Shown here in pieces: positions 38,901 to 50,854 of a stretch of 64,000 bases of DNA. Origin of the DNA: Pythium myriotylum. Its lineage: Eukaryota > Oomycota > Peronosporomycetes > Pythiales > Pythiaceae. A program made the translations under genes and the position numbers. The DNA lies in NCBI GenBank assembly GCA_023091665.1, contig JALJCQ010000014.1, positions 744,001 through 808,000 on the forward strand, in the 5' to 3' direction. How positions within the stretch are numbered: the first letter of the stretch is position 1; the number at the start of each line of letters is the position of its first letter. A model generated the notes under the pieces. It did not search any database. It was given only the letters and a program-made list of their open reading frames with translations, and was not told the DNA's origin.

Positions 38901-41900
38901 TGTCTGACTGTGCAATATCTGAAATATAGGTCCGCACCGAGTCAGCTCCGCGCTCCACAACTTCGAGTGGGATCTGCATCAGAGGTGATTCAGCTGATCT
39001 TCTTGCATTGATCCAGTGCTTGATGCAAGCTTGCAAACCCCCTCTCCAGTGTCCGTTGTGACGAGATTTCTTTTCTCCCTCCCTGCCTTTTTGGAGCTGT
39101 TCAGATTCCAACTCACCCCACTCGGCTCCTCTTGAACACAGTTCATAAGCCAACTGATGAGAAATCCGATGGTCTTCGATTAGAGTGGCTAAGAAGAGTG
39201 GGGTCTCCCATGCGAACTACGATTGAAAAACAAATTTGTTGAGTACGCTGATGCCGTTGGTTTGTAAGAGGGGACTTACTTTGGCCTTGGCATTGGCGTC
39301 AACGTAGTGATCAAGACAGAAACGGAGAGTTTCGAGCTTGCCTTTTGCAACGGCACAGTGCAAAATCGACCAGCCGTTCTGTTAAACGTCAACAGTGTGT
39401 CAGTTCATGGTGATGATGGAGGTGGGGTGAGCGGGTGCCACAGACCTCCATCAGAGATTCGGTGCTAGCTCCACGTGAAATGAGAACCTCCATGATTGGA
39501 ACGCTTCCAGTTGCTGCTGATAAATGCAAAACGGTATAGCCGTTCTGTCAATCATCACAAGCACTCAGCGATCTGCGATGTCAAGATTCACATGGCATCA
39601 CTGCCATACCTCATCGGCGGAGTTTACGTCAACCCCTAGGTCAATTAGTTTGCCCACTGCCTCGACACTCTTACTACGAACTGCACTGTGAAGCACTGAC
39701 GCTCCGTGCTGTTGCGCGATCTTTTCAGTTTCTGGGGAGGCATGGAAAGTATGAGTTGCTGGCCTACCTTAGCTTTTGCGTCCGCCTGAGCGCCGTGCTT
39801 GACTAGCAAGTCGATGACCCTCATGTCACCACTGAGCGCTGCGTAGTGGAGCGGCGTGTATCCCTTCTGTAATACATACAAAGGCTTAGGAAAATTACCC
39901 CTTTATAGGATAATTGCAGAGTTAACCGCTCACTTTGTCGCCTTGCTGAACATCAAGGCCCATAGAAATGGCATAGTTCATGACCGAGATCCTTCCGTGA
40001 AGTGAGGCGACGTGAAGTACGGATTTACCGTCCTATAGAAGCAGAAACAAGTAAGCGACTCGCTCTCCTTATGTTTGGTGCTTGATAGCCACCTTAGTTA
40101 ACGCATCCAGTCCACTCGAGCGCGCAGCAATGAGTTTCATCATCTCAACGTTCCCTGTTTTCGCTGCATTGTGGAGAGGACTCCACCCATTCTATTGACA
40201 GATATCACGTGAATAAGCGAGGGTAGAGAAATGCGACGATGGGACTTACTTCGTCGATGCCTGGGAGCTTTAATCCCATCTCCATTGCGAGTGCTGCGGT
40301 AGCTGACTTCCCACTGTTTAGTGCGATCTGGAGAATGGATATTCCAGTCTACAAGAAAAATTGTGTTGGTGCTCTGCTAACATCGACCGAATGATGCGTA
40401 TTGTCCGTATGGGTACCTTGGATGTTGCATGGACGCTTGCGCCGTGAGAAACGAGGAGGCGCATGGCAGCAACATCGCCATTCTCAGCAGCACGATGGAG
40501 CGCTGTGAAGCCTCCCTAGAACTCAAGTACTTAGTTCCCTTCATCAACTCCATAACTTAACTCGGCTCACCTCGCTGGTTCTCGCGTCGACATCCACACC
40601 GAGACCGAGGGCATACTTTAATGCATCGATTTTCTTGGATACCGTCGCGCAGAAGACAATCCCATGGCCGTTCTACAAACCGAGACACTATACTTAGTCC
40701 GTCTTTCAAAGTCAGTTCAGGGGGACCGACTCCTTACATTTGCAATAGCATGGACATTGGCTCCATGTTCGACGAGAAGACGCATCACAGCGGTGTGACC
40801 TCGCTCAGCAGCCCGAAGAAGAGGAGTGTAGTTTGTCTATCCCAGCAATTGAACTTTGAACTTCTGAACCTGCAGTATGAGATGGTACTTGTTGTGCACA
40901 CTACCTTAGTCGTGCCGTTGACGTTAACTTTGAATTGCAGTGCGCACTTGACAGCTTCAACATGCCCATTAGATGCGGCAGTGTAGAGAATGGATTGACC
41001 GCTCTGTTGTAATGTCATTTTGTCAACAGCTCCGCATGCGAGTGATCGATCAGTGGTCATCACCTGGGTAGTGAGAGCGTGAGGACTCGCACCCCGCTGG
41101 ACGAGAAGTTTCATTATGCCAACGTGACCTCGTTCGGCAGCGAAGTAAAGAGGCGTCAATCCATCCTGTGGTCCGACATACTCCTTTAATACCAGCTTTA
41201 AAGGTTGCGAAGATATCAGAACGTACATATCTGGGAAGATTTGGATCAACACCAAAATCAAGACCAGTTTTTGTAGCTTCAACATCTCCATTCCCAGATG
41301 CCAAGTACACAATGGACGAACCAGCCTGTGGAGAACAAGATAACCAGTAAGCAGCATATCCTCGATAGGCCCAAGAGCGATAAAAGCTATTGTAAATACC
41401 TTCGATAAGCAGTAGACGTTGGCCCCTCGCTCAAACAGGAGTTTCATCACGGTAACGTGCCCTTGTTGGGCTGCAGCACATAACGGAGACACACCATCCT
41501 ATTGGGAAACATTCAGACTGTGGCAAGCAGGTTGCCAGTTGATAAGCCAACGGACCTGATCACCCTTGTTGACGTCGATGCCAAAGTCAATGGCACAACG
41601 GACTGCATCTCCGTGTCCATTTCCAGAAGCAATCAGCAGGGCCGAGGATCCTTTCTGGATTCCATGACCAAGATTAGACCACACTCTAGTGAAAACCTCC
41701 CAGACCTTGGCAAACCTTATCAAGCGCGTGCACATTGGCACCATGCGACTGGAGAATTCGCATTGCAATCGCGTTGCCAACCTGACTAGCATAGTGGAGT
41801 GGGGTAGACCCATACTACTCTGATGTTAGCGACGTCACTCGCTAAAGCTAAGAGGTAAGCCATCACGTTACCTCGTACGTAGCTGCGTCAATGTCGCCCC

Positions 41901-43105
41901 CTGCCTCGATAGCGTATCGAATGGCTTCACTGCTCCCTGAGAAAGTAGCACACCACACGACCGATCTCCCAGTCTGCAGTTGAAGAGGGTTTAGTCTACA
42001 CCCCATTGGCGTGCTCGACAAGAAACGCGTACGTTCGAACGAGCTTTGACATCGGCATTGTGATTGATGAGGAGACGCATGATGTGAACATTCCCCTTCT
42101 CGGCGGCAATGAGCAAAGGCGAGTATCCATGCTATGAGCGTCACACGGGCGTTACTGATGAACGTACAACGCTTCTTATGTACGGTCACATACGTCATTT
42201 GTTGCATTTACGTCAACGCCAAAGTCGAGAGCACATTGAACAGCTTCAAGCTTTCCTTGAGCGGCTGATAGATGCGCTGCAGATGAGCCAAACTACAGTC
42301 ATTACCGTGGTCAGATACGTTTGCACGATTGCACACGACAACAGCACACCTTCGACTTCGCGTGGATATTCGCTCCTTGTGATGCAAGAAGACGCATCGC
42401 GCCGACAAACCCTTTGCCGGCAGCACAGAGAAGCGCCGTGAACCCGTATTCCTGGTATATCAAATCATATCAGGGTTTCCGTGAAGAGATAGGCCGAGCA
42501 ATTGACTCACCGAGCAGACTGCGTTGACATCGGTGCCCAAGTCAATCAAATATGTCAACGCATTCAATTTGCCGTTTTGCGTTGCGACGTAGAGAGCCGT
42601 CTTGCCGTCCTATTGAGAACGACAATACTCCCTCAGACCACATTTTCCACGCAGAGAGCATCATTCAGCCTCCCCCACCGTCGTCTTCGCGTGAATATCG
42701 GCACCTCGCGCCACCAGCCCCTCCATCATCGCCACGCTTCCTCCTTGCGCGGCACCATGGAGCGCCGTCCAGCCGAGCTACCACCCACCGACCCACGAGT
42801 CTCAATCCCTTCGTCATCTCCCTATTCCCTCGACGACACTGCTTACCTTGTTGCGCGCTTCGACCTCGGCGCCATCGTCCAACAGCCGCGTCGCTAGCTC
42901 AATGTCGCCCAAACGTGCAGCGCGCAGCAGCGCCGAGTCGCCTTCCACCTGCAGAGCACGAGTCAGTCGGCGGTTCCACCACCGGCGCGTCGTGGCACCG
43001 TACGTCGTCACCCTTGCTCGCGTCGCCGCCGTCAGCCAGCAGCAGCTCCTGTAGCTCCTCAGCAGACGCGTCGTCTCTCGTGGGCTCGGAAATCCCCATG
43101 TCCAT
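35931..43105 (-). CDS. Ankyrin-ROCO (Roc-COR) GTPase, 26 predicted exons
   Basis: Exon 1 is 43105-43004 (MDMGISEP...). Twenty-three exons follow, each coding one ankyrin repeat in phase 0: 42948-42847, 42777-42679, 42609-42511, 42451-42350, 42292-42194, 42131-42033, 41973-41872, 41814-41716, 41654-41556, 41498-41400, 41325-41227, 41165-41064, 41003-40905, 40836-40738, 40672-40571, 40515-40417, 40348-40250, 40191-40093, 40032-39934, 39866-39768, 39708-39610, 39544-39446, 39378-39280. Exon 39216-36844 has the 24th repeat, then Roc: P-loop 'GSGNSGKSSL', G3 'WNFSGQE', G4 'GTKLD'. COR follows. An 88-bp intron (36843-36756) precedes the last exon, 36755-35931. All introns are GT-AG, 55-74 nt except the last. 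Predicted length is ~1863 residues. No kinase or LRR domain is present. Roc-COR proteins are dimeric GTP-controlled scaffolds; the ligand of the ankyrin array is unknown. Exon borders are by eye. Confidence 0.85.
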
Positions 43106-43879
43106 CGCGTCGGCTTGCGCTCGCGTTGAGGAAACTTACTCTGGCATGTCGGAGGTTGTTGCATTTTGGGGAAGTGGAGAATCTGTCTCTTCGATGATTG
43201 GATGAAAAGAGGTATCATCTCATTTTCAACCAACCAATATCTTTAAATCAGAATTTTATCGACCAATCCGAGTGGCTGGCGGACGCATTTGGTTTCAAAA
43301 GTCCCATCGATCAGGGTCTGTGTCGGACGTGAGAATTAATATATCTCGCAGAAGCTCTTCATGTGAATCAAGTCGCTGGAAATCAGCGGCTGCTCGCGGA
43401 ACGAATGCCCAAACGCACGAGTCTTCTCTGCGACTTGGCGTTGCGCTGCTTCGCCATTTGTGGAGAGAGAAGCAGTTTCCTCCACATAGGTGGTTTTGTA
43501 TTAATATTCCATTTATCCACGACGCAAAACCCAGTTCGGAAGACGAGGGACCACAGTTTGAAGTGGACGCTGAGATTTTCTCACTTTGGCTGTGATCTCT
43601 GCTGCGAGCACCATGCGTGCGTGTGGGGCACAACGTCGATCAACGAGCTGGTTTGGTGTACGAATGGAGATGGCGTGGGATCTCTTGACCACCGTTGTCT
43701 GCGAAAATCAATTGCTAGAGGTGTCGGTATCTCCTCGCCACTTCAACTATTTAATTTCGCAGGATTTTTCACACGTCGCATAGACATCAATAGAAGGCGG
43801 GGCTCTATTCCACATTCGATCGGTACGCTCCTGCATTTCGCGCGCGAAATGCCAACTCCAGCAATCCACGGCCGCCGAC
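43106..43879. other. Divergent promoter region of the ROCO and helicase genes
   Basis: No gene. Two CCAAT boxes on the + strand (43234-43238 and 43263-43267) lie 29 bp apart, about 130-160 bp upstream of the ROCO start. The helicase ATG at 43880 is preceded by a 5' flank without a clear TATA box. Confidence 0.5.
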
Positions 43880-46825
43880 ATGGACGCCGTCAAGACGGAG
43901 CCGCCGCCGCCGCCGGCGGGCGAGAATAAAGTCATGATCATGGGCTACGACGTCATTTTCCCACACGGCAAGAGACCCTTCCCGGCGCAGCTCGCGGTCA
44001 TGAACAAGGTTCTGCTCGCGCTCAAGACGGGCCAGCACGCGCTGCTCGAGTCCCCGACAGGCTCGGGCAAGACCCTCGCGTTGCTCTGCTCGTCGCTGAC
44101 GTTCCAGAAACAGTTTGTCAAGGAAATGATTGAAGTGGAGCGTGTCCGTGCTGAACAGGCAGCCGCCAAGGCGCAGGCAGCCGCGGCGACCAAGACCGAG
44201 CCAGCGCCGGCGTTCAAGCAAGAGCCTTTCCATGTCGGCGGCATTGACGATGATGACGATTTCGCGTCGACACAGCCATCTTTCGACCAGTTCCGCTTCA
44301 ACAATAGTGCAAAAATGCAGGATGATGGGTGGATCTCCATGGAAGACAAGAAGCGTGTGCAAGTTGATGCCGGCGAACAGCAGCCAGCCAAACGCCGCCA
44401 CTTGCCTGCTTCATTCGAAGAGGTCCTGAGGAAGGTGAAGACAGATCCTGATCTCAACGAGTCTCTCGAAGACTTTCACTCGACAGCACCCAAGCCAGCG
44501 AACAAGCGGGTCGAGCCACCGAAGATTTTTTTCTGTTCAAGAACACATTCGCAGCTCGCGCAGGTTGTCGATGAGCTAAAGAACTGTCCCGTGGGTTACT
44601 TAGAGAGCCCCAATGCGGCAAACCCATCCTCAGACACACTCAAGAGTGTCGTCCTCGGCTCAAAAGCCCATTATTGCGTCAATACCAAGGTGAACAAGGA
44701 TCTTAGTTCCGTTGATGACAAATGTCGAGAGGCTGTTGAAGCAAACCATTGCGGCTACTTCCGAAAGCGACGAAAAACGAATGACTTGCGGCGCGTCACA
44801 CCTCCTGTGTGGGATATGGAAGATCTTGTGAAGCTTGCGAAAAAGCATCGTGAGTGTGCTTTTTTTCATGCACGGGATGAACTCGAGAATGCAAATATCG
44901 TGTTCTGCCCATACAACTACCTTCTCGATCCTTCGATCCGAGATTCAGTCCAGATCTCGCTCAAGCATGCGATCGTCGTGTTTGATGAGGCTCACAATGT
45001 CGAGGACACATGCCGCTCAAGTGCAAGCATCGAGCTCACCACAGAAGTCTTGAACGGTGCCATCGCTTCATTCACAGATGTGATTAAGAACGGAGTCCGA
45101 CCCACCTTCTACGCCTCACTGCTGAGGGTTCTCAACGGCGTGAATCGATGGCTTAATAGGATCGCAACAGCATCATCCACTACGCTCAAGCCCTCTGGGT
45201 ATGAAGAAGAGAGCAATGTGTGGACAGGGGCCGACTGCTTGGCCATGTTTTCAGAGTACGCAAAAATGACACAAGACAATTTTGCGCAGATCAAAGATGA
45301 CATGAAGGCTGTGGTTGATCATGAGAAAATGCTTGCGATGGATGCACAGCATGAAGAAGAAGAGAATGAGGGCAGCGACCGCCGCCTCAGTGCTCTCGCA
45401 ATGGGCACAATTCGCAGCTTGCTTAACGTCGCTGATTACATGTTTCGCGAACAGCTGAAGTACCTCGATGACTTCAAGCTGATAGTGATGAAGTCCCGAT
45501 CTCTACGGCAATCTAATTCCCGCTTTAGAGGACGCAATAGTGGAGGTTATGGTAGCAGCCAAGATACAGGTGATGGGTGGCAGGTCAAGATGTGTATTTG
45601 GTGTTTGAATGCAGCCGTCGCGTTCTCGGATGTCGTGAAGGAAGCTCGAAGCGTTATCTTGACGTCTGGAACTTTGAGTCCTATGGATTCTTTCGCGGGG
45701 GAGCTAGGCACTGACTTTCCCATTCGCCTTGAAGCCAACCACGTGGTTAACATTCGAAGACAAGTATTTATTGGTGCAGTCATGAATGGACCAGGCGGAG
45801 TTGATTTATCAGCGACATACAAGAACCAACAAGAATTTCGATACCAAGACTCGATGGGTGAATTGCTCCATCAGTACGCGCAATCGGTTCCCGGTGGTAT
45901 CTTAATGTTCTTTCCGTCGTATTCGCTAATGGACAAGTTGAAGACTCGATGGGAGCAGACTGGTATCTGGAGGAAGATTCAGGAGACAAAAACAATTTTC
46001 ACCGAGCCGCGCAGCGCCGGAAAGGATTTTGATGCGTTGATGGATAATTATCGACGTACAATTGTTGATTGCATGACATCTATCGCAGCCAATCGTGGCG
46101 TGAAGACAGAAGCTGCTGGTGTTCGAACTGGTGCGATCTTCCTGGCTGTTTATCGAGGCAAGGTCAGTGAAGGCATCGACTTTTCAAACGCGAATGCGCG
46201 TGCCGTTCTCGCAGTTGGCATTCCGTACCCAAACGTGAAGGAGCTCCAAGTATCACTCAAGCGTCAGTACCAAGATGAAAAGTGTGTTGTCGACAAGAAG
46301 CTTGTCTCTGGGTCTGCGTGGTATCAATTGCAAGCCTTTAGAGCTCTTAACCAAGCCCTCGGTCGTTGCATTCGGCATCGACAAGATTATGGTGCAATCA
46401 TTTTAGTTGACTCCCGGTATCGATTTCAAGCGCATACCAAGTCGCTCTCCAAGTGGATCCGTCCGTTCGTGCGAGAGTTCGAGTATGCCCAAGATACACT
46501 CCCAATGCTTAAGCCATTCTTCGAGATGAACGTCGCAGATTTCGGTGAAGGGATACCGGTGATCAAAAGTGAAGAGCATGCTGCGCCGTCTACTGAAACA
46601 GGTCACGCATCGAAGAGACCGATTAAAATCAAGTATGAGCCAGATGCAGAAGACTCTTCATGGCACGGTCGCACTCTCAAGTCTACCACGGACTCCGTTC
46701 GTGCATATTTGGCCAGTAAGGCAGACGATGCAGAGCCTCGAGTATTTTCCATTTTCGCTGGACTCGCCGACACCACTGCGCCTCCGCCGAAGAAGTCCAA
46801 GCAAACAAGCATGATGCGGCTGTAA
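43880..46825 (+). CDS. FANCJ/BRIP1-type iron-sulfur DNA helicase
   Basis: The single-exon gene codes 981 residues. The Q-motif region 'FPAQLAVMNKVL' is followed by Walker A 'ESPTGSGKT' (~57-65). A ~130-residue low-complexity, acidic insertion comes before motif Ia 'FFCSRTHSQL'. The Fe-S domain has four Cys (in 'AHYCVNT', 'DDKCREA', 'ANHCGYF', 'RECAFF'). Then come DEAH 'VVFDEAHNVED' (~369), motif III-like 'ILTSGTLSPMD', 'GKVSEGIDFSN', and motif VI 'QALGRCIRHRQD'. 'LLESPTGSGK' with 'ALLCSSL', and 'RALNQALGRCIRHR', fit FANCJ better than RTEL1, XPD or DDX11. The family unwinds DNA 5'-3', resolves G-quadruplexes and acts in interstrand crosslink repair in the nucleus. The C-terminus is basic and Lys-rich; no BRCA1-binding site is recognisable. 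The gene is convergent with the next one, 150 bp apart. Confidence 0.9.
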   Translation: MDAVKTEPPPPPAGENKVMIMGYDVIFPHGKRPFPAQLAVMNKVLLALKTGQHALLESPTGSGKTLALLCSSLTFQKQFVKEMIEVERVRAEQAAAKAQAAAATKTEPAPAFKQEPFHVGGIDDDDDFASTQPSFDQFRFNNSAKMQDDGWISMEDKKRVQVDAGEQQPAKRRHLPASFEEVLRKVKTDPDLNESLEDFHSTAPKPANKRVEPPKIFFCSRTHSQLAQVVDELKNCPVGYLESPNAANPSSDTLKSVVLGSKAHYCVNTKVNKDLSSVDDKCREAVEANHCGYFRKRRKTNDLRRVTPPVWDMEDLVKLAKKHRECAFFHARDELENANIVFCPYNYLLDPSIRDSVQISLKHAIVVFDEAHNVEDTCRSSASIELTTEVLNGAIASFTDVIKNGVRPTFYASLLRVLNGVNRWLNRIATASSTTLKPSGYEEESNVWTGADCLAMFSEYAKMTQDNFAQIKDDMKAVVDHEKMLAMDAQHEEEENEGSDRRLSALAMGTIRSLLNVADYMFREQLKYLDDFKLIVMKSRSLRQSNSRFRGRNSGGYGSSQDTGDGWQVKMCIWCLNAAVAFSDVVKEARSVILTSGTLSPMDSFAGELGTDFPIRLEANHVVNIRRQVFIGAVMNGPGGVDLSATYKNQQEFRYQDSMGELLHQYAQSVPGGILMFFPSYSLMDKLKTRWEQTGIWRKIQETKTIFTEPRSAGKDFDALMDNYRRTIVDCMTSIAANRGVKTEAAGVRTGAIFLAVYRGKVSEGIDFSNANARAVLAVGIPYPNVKELQVSLKRQYQDEKCVVDKKLVSGSAWYQLQAFRALNQALGRCIRHRQDYGAIILVDSRYRFQAHTKSLSKWIRPFVREFEYAQDTLPMLKPFFEMNVADFGEGIPVIKSEEHAAPSTETGHASKRPIKIKYEPDAEDSSWHGRTLKSTTDSVRAYLASKADDAEPRVFSIFAGLADTTAPPPKKSKQTSMMRL

Positions 46826-46976
46826 TCGCTCGTCACCAGCTCCCTTGCAACTCGTTGATTGAGTTGCAATGGCTTTGACCAAATGGCGCTTCCAGACGAA
46901 TATGCGTAACCGTTGATCGTTCGGGATTGAACGCTTCGTTTGTCTCACACTCGCGGTACTGGGTGATCCAATGGCA

Positions 46977-49439
46977 TCACGGAAGACTGATGTTAGGAGG
47001 AAGCTCTAGCAGTGGCACATCGAAAGGTGTGTGAGGATTCGTTGATACATGAAGTCGCTGGTGTGCTTGCGCGATGAGATGCAAGATTTCGTGCTCTGAG
47101 ATGCTGCGTAAGACCATGAAAACTGCGTGCTCTGCCTCGAATCGCTGATACGCGGCGAGTTCCTCCAAGACATTATATCTAAAGTCCACTCGCCGCTGCT
47201 GCTGCCTTCTCTCCTTCCATTCCGCCCTACGACCAAACAGAGTGTATCAATCAGTATCAGGTAACTCGAGGCTCTTTGCATGGTAATGAGTTGGTCACCT
47301 CTTCCGTTCTTTGGTGATCCGAAACTTGTTTCTTTTCTCTGACAGCAAGTGTCGGAGAAGGGAGACTTTCAGGGAAAGCGGAATCTTTTCGTTGTGTGAC
47401 GGAGATAGCTGTTGGCGCCATGGATGGATCGATGAAGAAGATGGGTTCTTTGCCATGTTTGTCGAAGAGAGATTGCGGTGGGATGTGCCGTGGATCGACG
47501 TTTGCGAAAGTGATGTCGTGTTCTGGGATACTGACGTCTTCGAAGCTTGATTGCGGTTATTCGTATAGAATTCTCGCATTGCGAATTGCAAATCCTCTTC
47601 TGCATGTCGCCGCAGTTCGACTTCGTGGTTGCTGCGCTTCGATGGTGAGTGCCTCGGCGATCCCTTTCCAAAAGACTGGCTCGATCCTAGTTCGGACACG
47701 GCCGTAGTTACCAGACCCCCATTTCGCAGGTGGCGATGGATCTTTTCCCCGCTGGATAACCCTCGTGTGTTGGTATCACCATTCGAGTAAGTTTCTGCCT
47801 CTGTGTTCGGTGTGAGCCCGCCTCTGCGCCGGTGCTTCTTCTCCACCCGTGCCCAAACCATCAAAAGGAGTTTAACACGGGCATCAGTAATGGTGCGCCA
47901 AGTGCGCCACATAGTCTGGAAGTCTCGGACACGTTTCCGAAAGCGAAGAATTAGCCGCCGAAATTTCACATCCTGAAACTCGAGCCAAGACGTTATGATG
48001 ACCTCAACTGCGTGGATTCTTTCCCGAACACGTCTGCGCGCAAGCCATCGGCGCATTCCGACTTGAACGACAAGGATTGCTCTCATTACTGTCGGCATGC
48101 GAAAGAACTGCGATCGGAGAGGAGAACCAGAGGGCATTAGTAGCGCTGCTTGTGCATTTTGACGAAGGATCCTTCGTTGCTTCCAATATCGTTGAATTCT
48201 CTTGATCATTGCAAGCCGGAAGATCATGTCGCGGTGTGCCCTGCACTCTCTGAATTGTCTCACCCATCGAGCTGTTGCTTGACCCAACACCGTGATCAAG
48301 AGCCACTGAGACTGAGTGTGATGGAGACGCTCTTGTTGCAGAATCTCCTGTCGCCGATTCTGCCACCGGTTCACAACGCTCTTCAACATCGTCTCTTGGT
48401 TCTCTTCCACCATTTGCTTTCGTCTAATCGCTTGTTGCTGGCGGTGCTCAACGATGGAAGGAAACACAGGTGTATGCACCGGTCGTTGCAGGGGAGGGAT
48501 GAGTCGGTGGAGCTTTTTGTTCTTCACTACTAGGTTCTCACCATGCTGGCTCACGAACTCTTGCCTTTTGTCGCGTTCTAATTGAAGGACACGCTCCACT
48601 ACTGCGGGGAACGAACGGAGCTCGTCAAGTCGGCCGAGGAGCTTCTCTGTTTTGATGGGTACGGCAGATTTCTGTCTCAGTCGGCTTCGATGAGTCGTGT
48701 ATGATAGTTTGCTATCGTCTACTTGTGGTTTAGTCGCTCTTCCCTGTGTTACACTAGGACTCGACAGAACTGGCGCGAGAAATATACTTGCCACTTTCCC
48801 GTAGTCACTGTCGTGATAATATTTTCCATGTGATCGGGTATGTTTGCAACGGTTCCGCCGTTTCTCAGTTGTGCTCGGTGGAGGCACTGTCGGTCGAAGA
48901 ACGTTGCTTGCTTGGGCATCCAAGACTTCGCTGATCATTTGTTCGAGCTGTTCATCTCTTCTTCTTGGAGTCAAGTTTGTTCGCTGGCGATACACAAGCC
49001 AATCTGCGGACGGTCCAAGCCTTGAGAAGATCGCGGCAGCTTCAGCTTGTCTGTATGCTGAGCCAATGGGTACTGTTCGTTCTGGATTTGCTGTGGGCGT
49101 TATGGCTTGCTCGCTAGCCCCTTGAGGAATGACATCGTTGCTAAGATGCGGTGCTGGCCGTTGTAGGAGGTCGAATATCATCGCTACTTCCATGTCGACA
49201 CTTGATGCCCTGTGGAGAACCGCATCCGTGGACGTCGGGCCTTGCTGGAGCACATTTTCACAGGCTTCGTTCGTTGCCTGGTTTGTTGTTTCATAGATAC
49301 CGGTTTCTGCTCCTATCGAGTGGTCAATTTCAACTCTGCGCTCGTCGTTTCTCTCTTTGAGATGGAATCCATCGCGCACTGAGAATCGCTTCAGGTCTTT
49401 CCGTCGAGTGTGCGATGGTGGTGGCCGAGGAATGAACAT
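46977..49439 (-). CDS. IQ-motif protein, two exons, function unknown
   Basis: The first ATG is at 49439; the frame is open further to 49487 only with a GTG. Exon 1 runs to 47299, a 72-bp GT-AG intron covers 47298-47227, and exon 2 spans 47226-46977, for about 796 residues. The N-terminal half is low complexity and charged. The middle has helix-rich Arg/Trp segments with IQ-like motifs ('VVQVGMRRWLARRRV', 'IQRYWKQRRILRQ'), and then 'FQTMWRTWRTI' and 'LLLMVWARVEKKHRR', reminiscent of Sfi1-type repeats. Such motifs bind calmodulin or centrin, so a cytoskeletal, centrosomal or flagellar role is possible but unproven. The Ser-rich C-terminal region is followed by the short basic exon 2. It is divergent from the next gene over ~310 bp. 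Confidence 0.65.
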
Positions 49440-49750
49440 GCTTTCGGTTCCGCGACGATCCGAGCTGGAAAGGAGTCGCACAAACACAAAACTGTTTGCC
49501 CACGAATGGTATTCTTAGGGCGGGGTGAACATTGTGCCCCGCCGTTAGTTGGCTATGTGTGAACATGAGAATGCGGCGGAGATGATAACCTTCTGTCATC
49601 GTAGCGTACCGATGTTGAGCGCTCACATTCGTCACTCAGGACAAGACGTGCAATATTCAGCCACAGGAGATCGCTTGTATCACCCAATTGGGGCAGAGGA
49701 ACCAAGTCACCGCGACTCTTCGTGACCTCCGCAGCTCTGAAATCTTGGAT

Positions 49751-50854
49751 ATGAGTGTGTTGACGAGTATCGAGTCTTCCATCTCACCTATGGCGTCACT
49801 CGCGTCCCCCGGTTGTCATCATGGAGTATCTCCCATGCGTGAGGAGCACCCCAGCGATGACTATGGCAGTGCTAGTTTCGTTGGTGACGAATCAAGCTCC
49901 GCAAATGATGAGGGTGTTGTCTGCATCAACAAAGCCATCCATGATCTCAATCGCTGCTCGGACGAGGACGCAGACTGTTGCTACGATGAAGAGGAATTTG
50001 AGGACGATGAAGATCTCTCTGATCAACTGGAGAGCGCTGACAATGACCCAGTCACCTATGAAGATTCGTTCGAAGAGGACGAGTCAGATCTCGGCACAAG
50101 CATTGAGAAAAGAGCTCTCAGCGCTTCCGATGCATCAGAGGTTCGTGGGTCTCACAACTTGGCGGTTGAGGTGCCAGAAATGTCTGTTGTCAACGAGTGG
50201 GCACGTTCTCAGTTGCAATCGTTGCGCTCGCGCGTTCAACCCACGCGAAACGACGCTACTTTGAAGTATCCTCCATCGACAAAAGCGCCTCTGTTGCCAC
50301 AAGTTGCAGTTGACCATGTGAGGAGATGCCTACATCGCCAGAAGAACCTTCAGCGTCAAGACCGTTCAGTCCATGAGACTCAACACTATCGTCTACCCAC
50401 TTCTCTCGTTGAGCGAGCTCGCCTGCAAAAGCTCCTGGCATTGACATCTCAGCCTCTAGTCAAGCACATTGGGCATCCACGCGAGAATCGTTCGCGCTCT
50501 CTATCTACATTTTGCTCGATCAAGATCAGCGACTTGGAAGGCAAACTCGCGACTGCTCGTCTAAGTGATATGTGCGCGCGGTGGGAGAGATCGCCTGATG
50601 GCGACCACGTCCTGAGCCAGGGAACGTTGGAATTCCTCGCGAGCGCAATGAATCGACAACGCCAAGTGATTCGAGGCAGCACGAACCAGGACGCCGAGTT
50701 CGCGTTTGCGGCTCTAAAGACACAGGCGACAAGCCTCGATCGCGCTGTGCAGGCCGCAAAGGACGCCGTCGGCGACAGCAGAAGCCTACGAGCCCACGCG
50801 GAGCGGATCCTTCGAGCCAAAGAGGCCCACGTCTGCACGTGCAACTTTTCATAA
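49751..50854 (+). CDS. Acidic protein of unknown function
   Basis: The first ATG is at 49751 (367 residues); the frame is open from 49688 with a TTG. Residues ~60-150 are strongly acidic and Ser-rich ('EEEFEDDEDLSDQLES'). The second half is basic and helical, with a possible coiled coil near the end ('RAVQAAKDAVGDSRS'), and ends in a Cys pair '(H)VCTCNFS'. I do not recognise a family. It shares a short intergenic region with the IQ-motif gene on the other strand, so the two may be co-expressed. Confidence 0.6.
   Translation: MSVLTSIESSISPMASLASPGCHHGVSPMREEHPSDDYGSASFVGDESSSANDEGVVCINKAIHDLNRCSDEDADCCYDEEEFEDDEDLSDQLESADNDPVTYEDSFEEDESDLGTSIEKRALSASDASEVRGSHNLAVEVPEMSVVNEWARSQLQSLRSRVQPTRNDATLKYPPSTKAPLLPQVAVDHVRRCLHRQKNLQRQDRSVHETQHYRLPTSLVERARLQKLLALTSQPLVKHIGHPRENRSRSLSTFCSIKISDLEGKLATARLSDMCARWERSPDGDHVLSQGTLEFLASAMNRQRQVIRGSTNQDAEFAFAALKTQATSLDRAVQAAKDAVGDSRSLRAHAERILRAKEAHVCTCNFS

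Noticed and set aside
44140..44430. The insertion between helicase motifs I and Ia in the FANCJ-type gene
   Set aside because: FANCJ orthologues carry a long variable segment here, so it is ordinary for the family.
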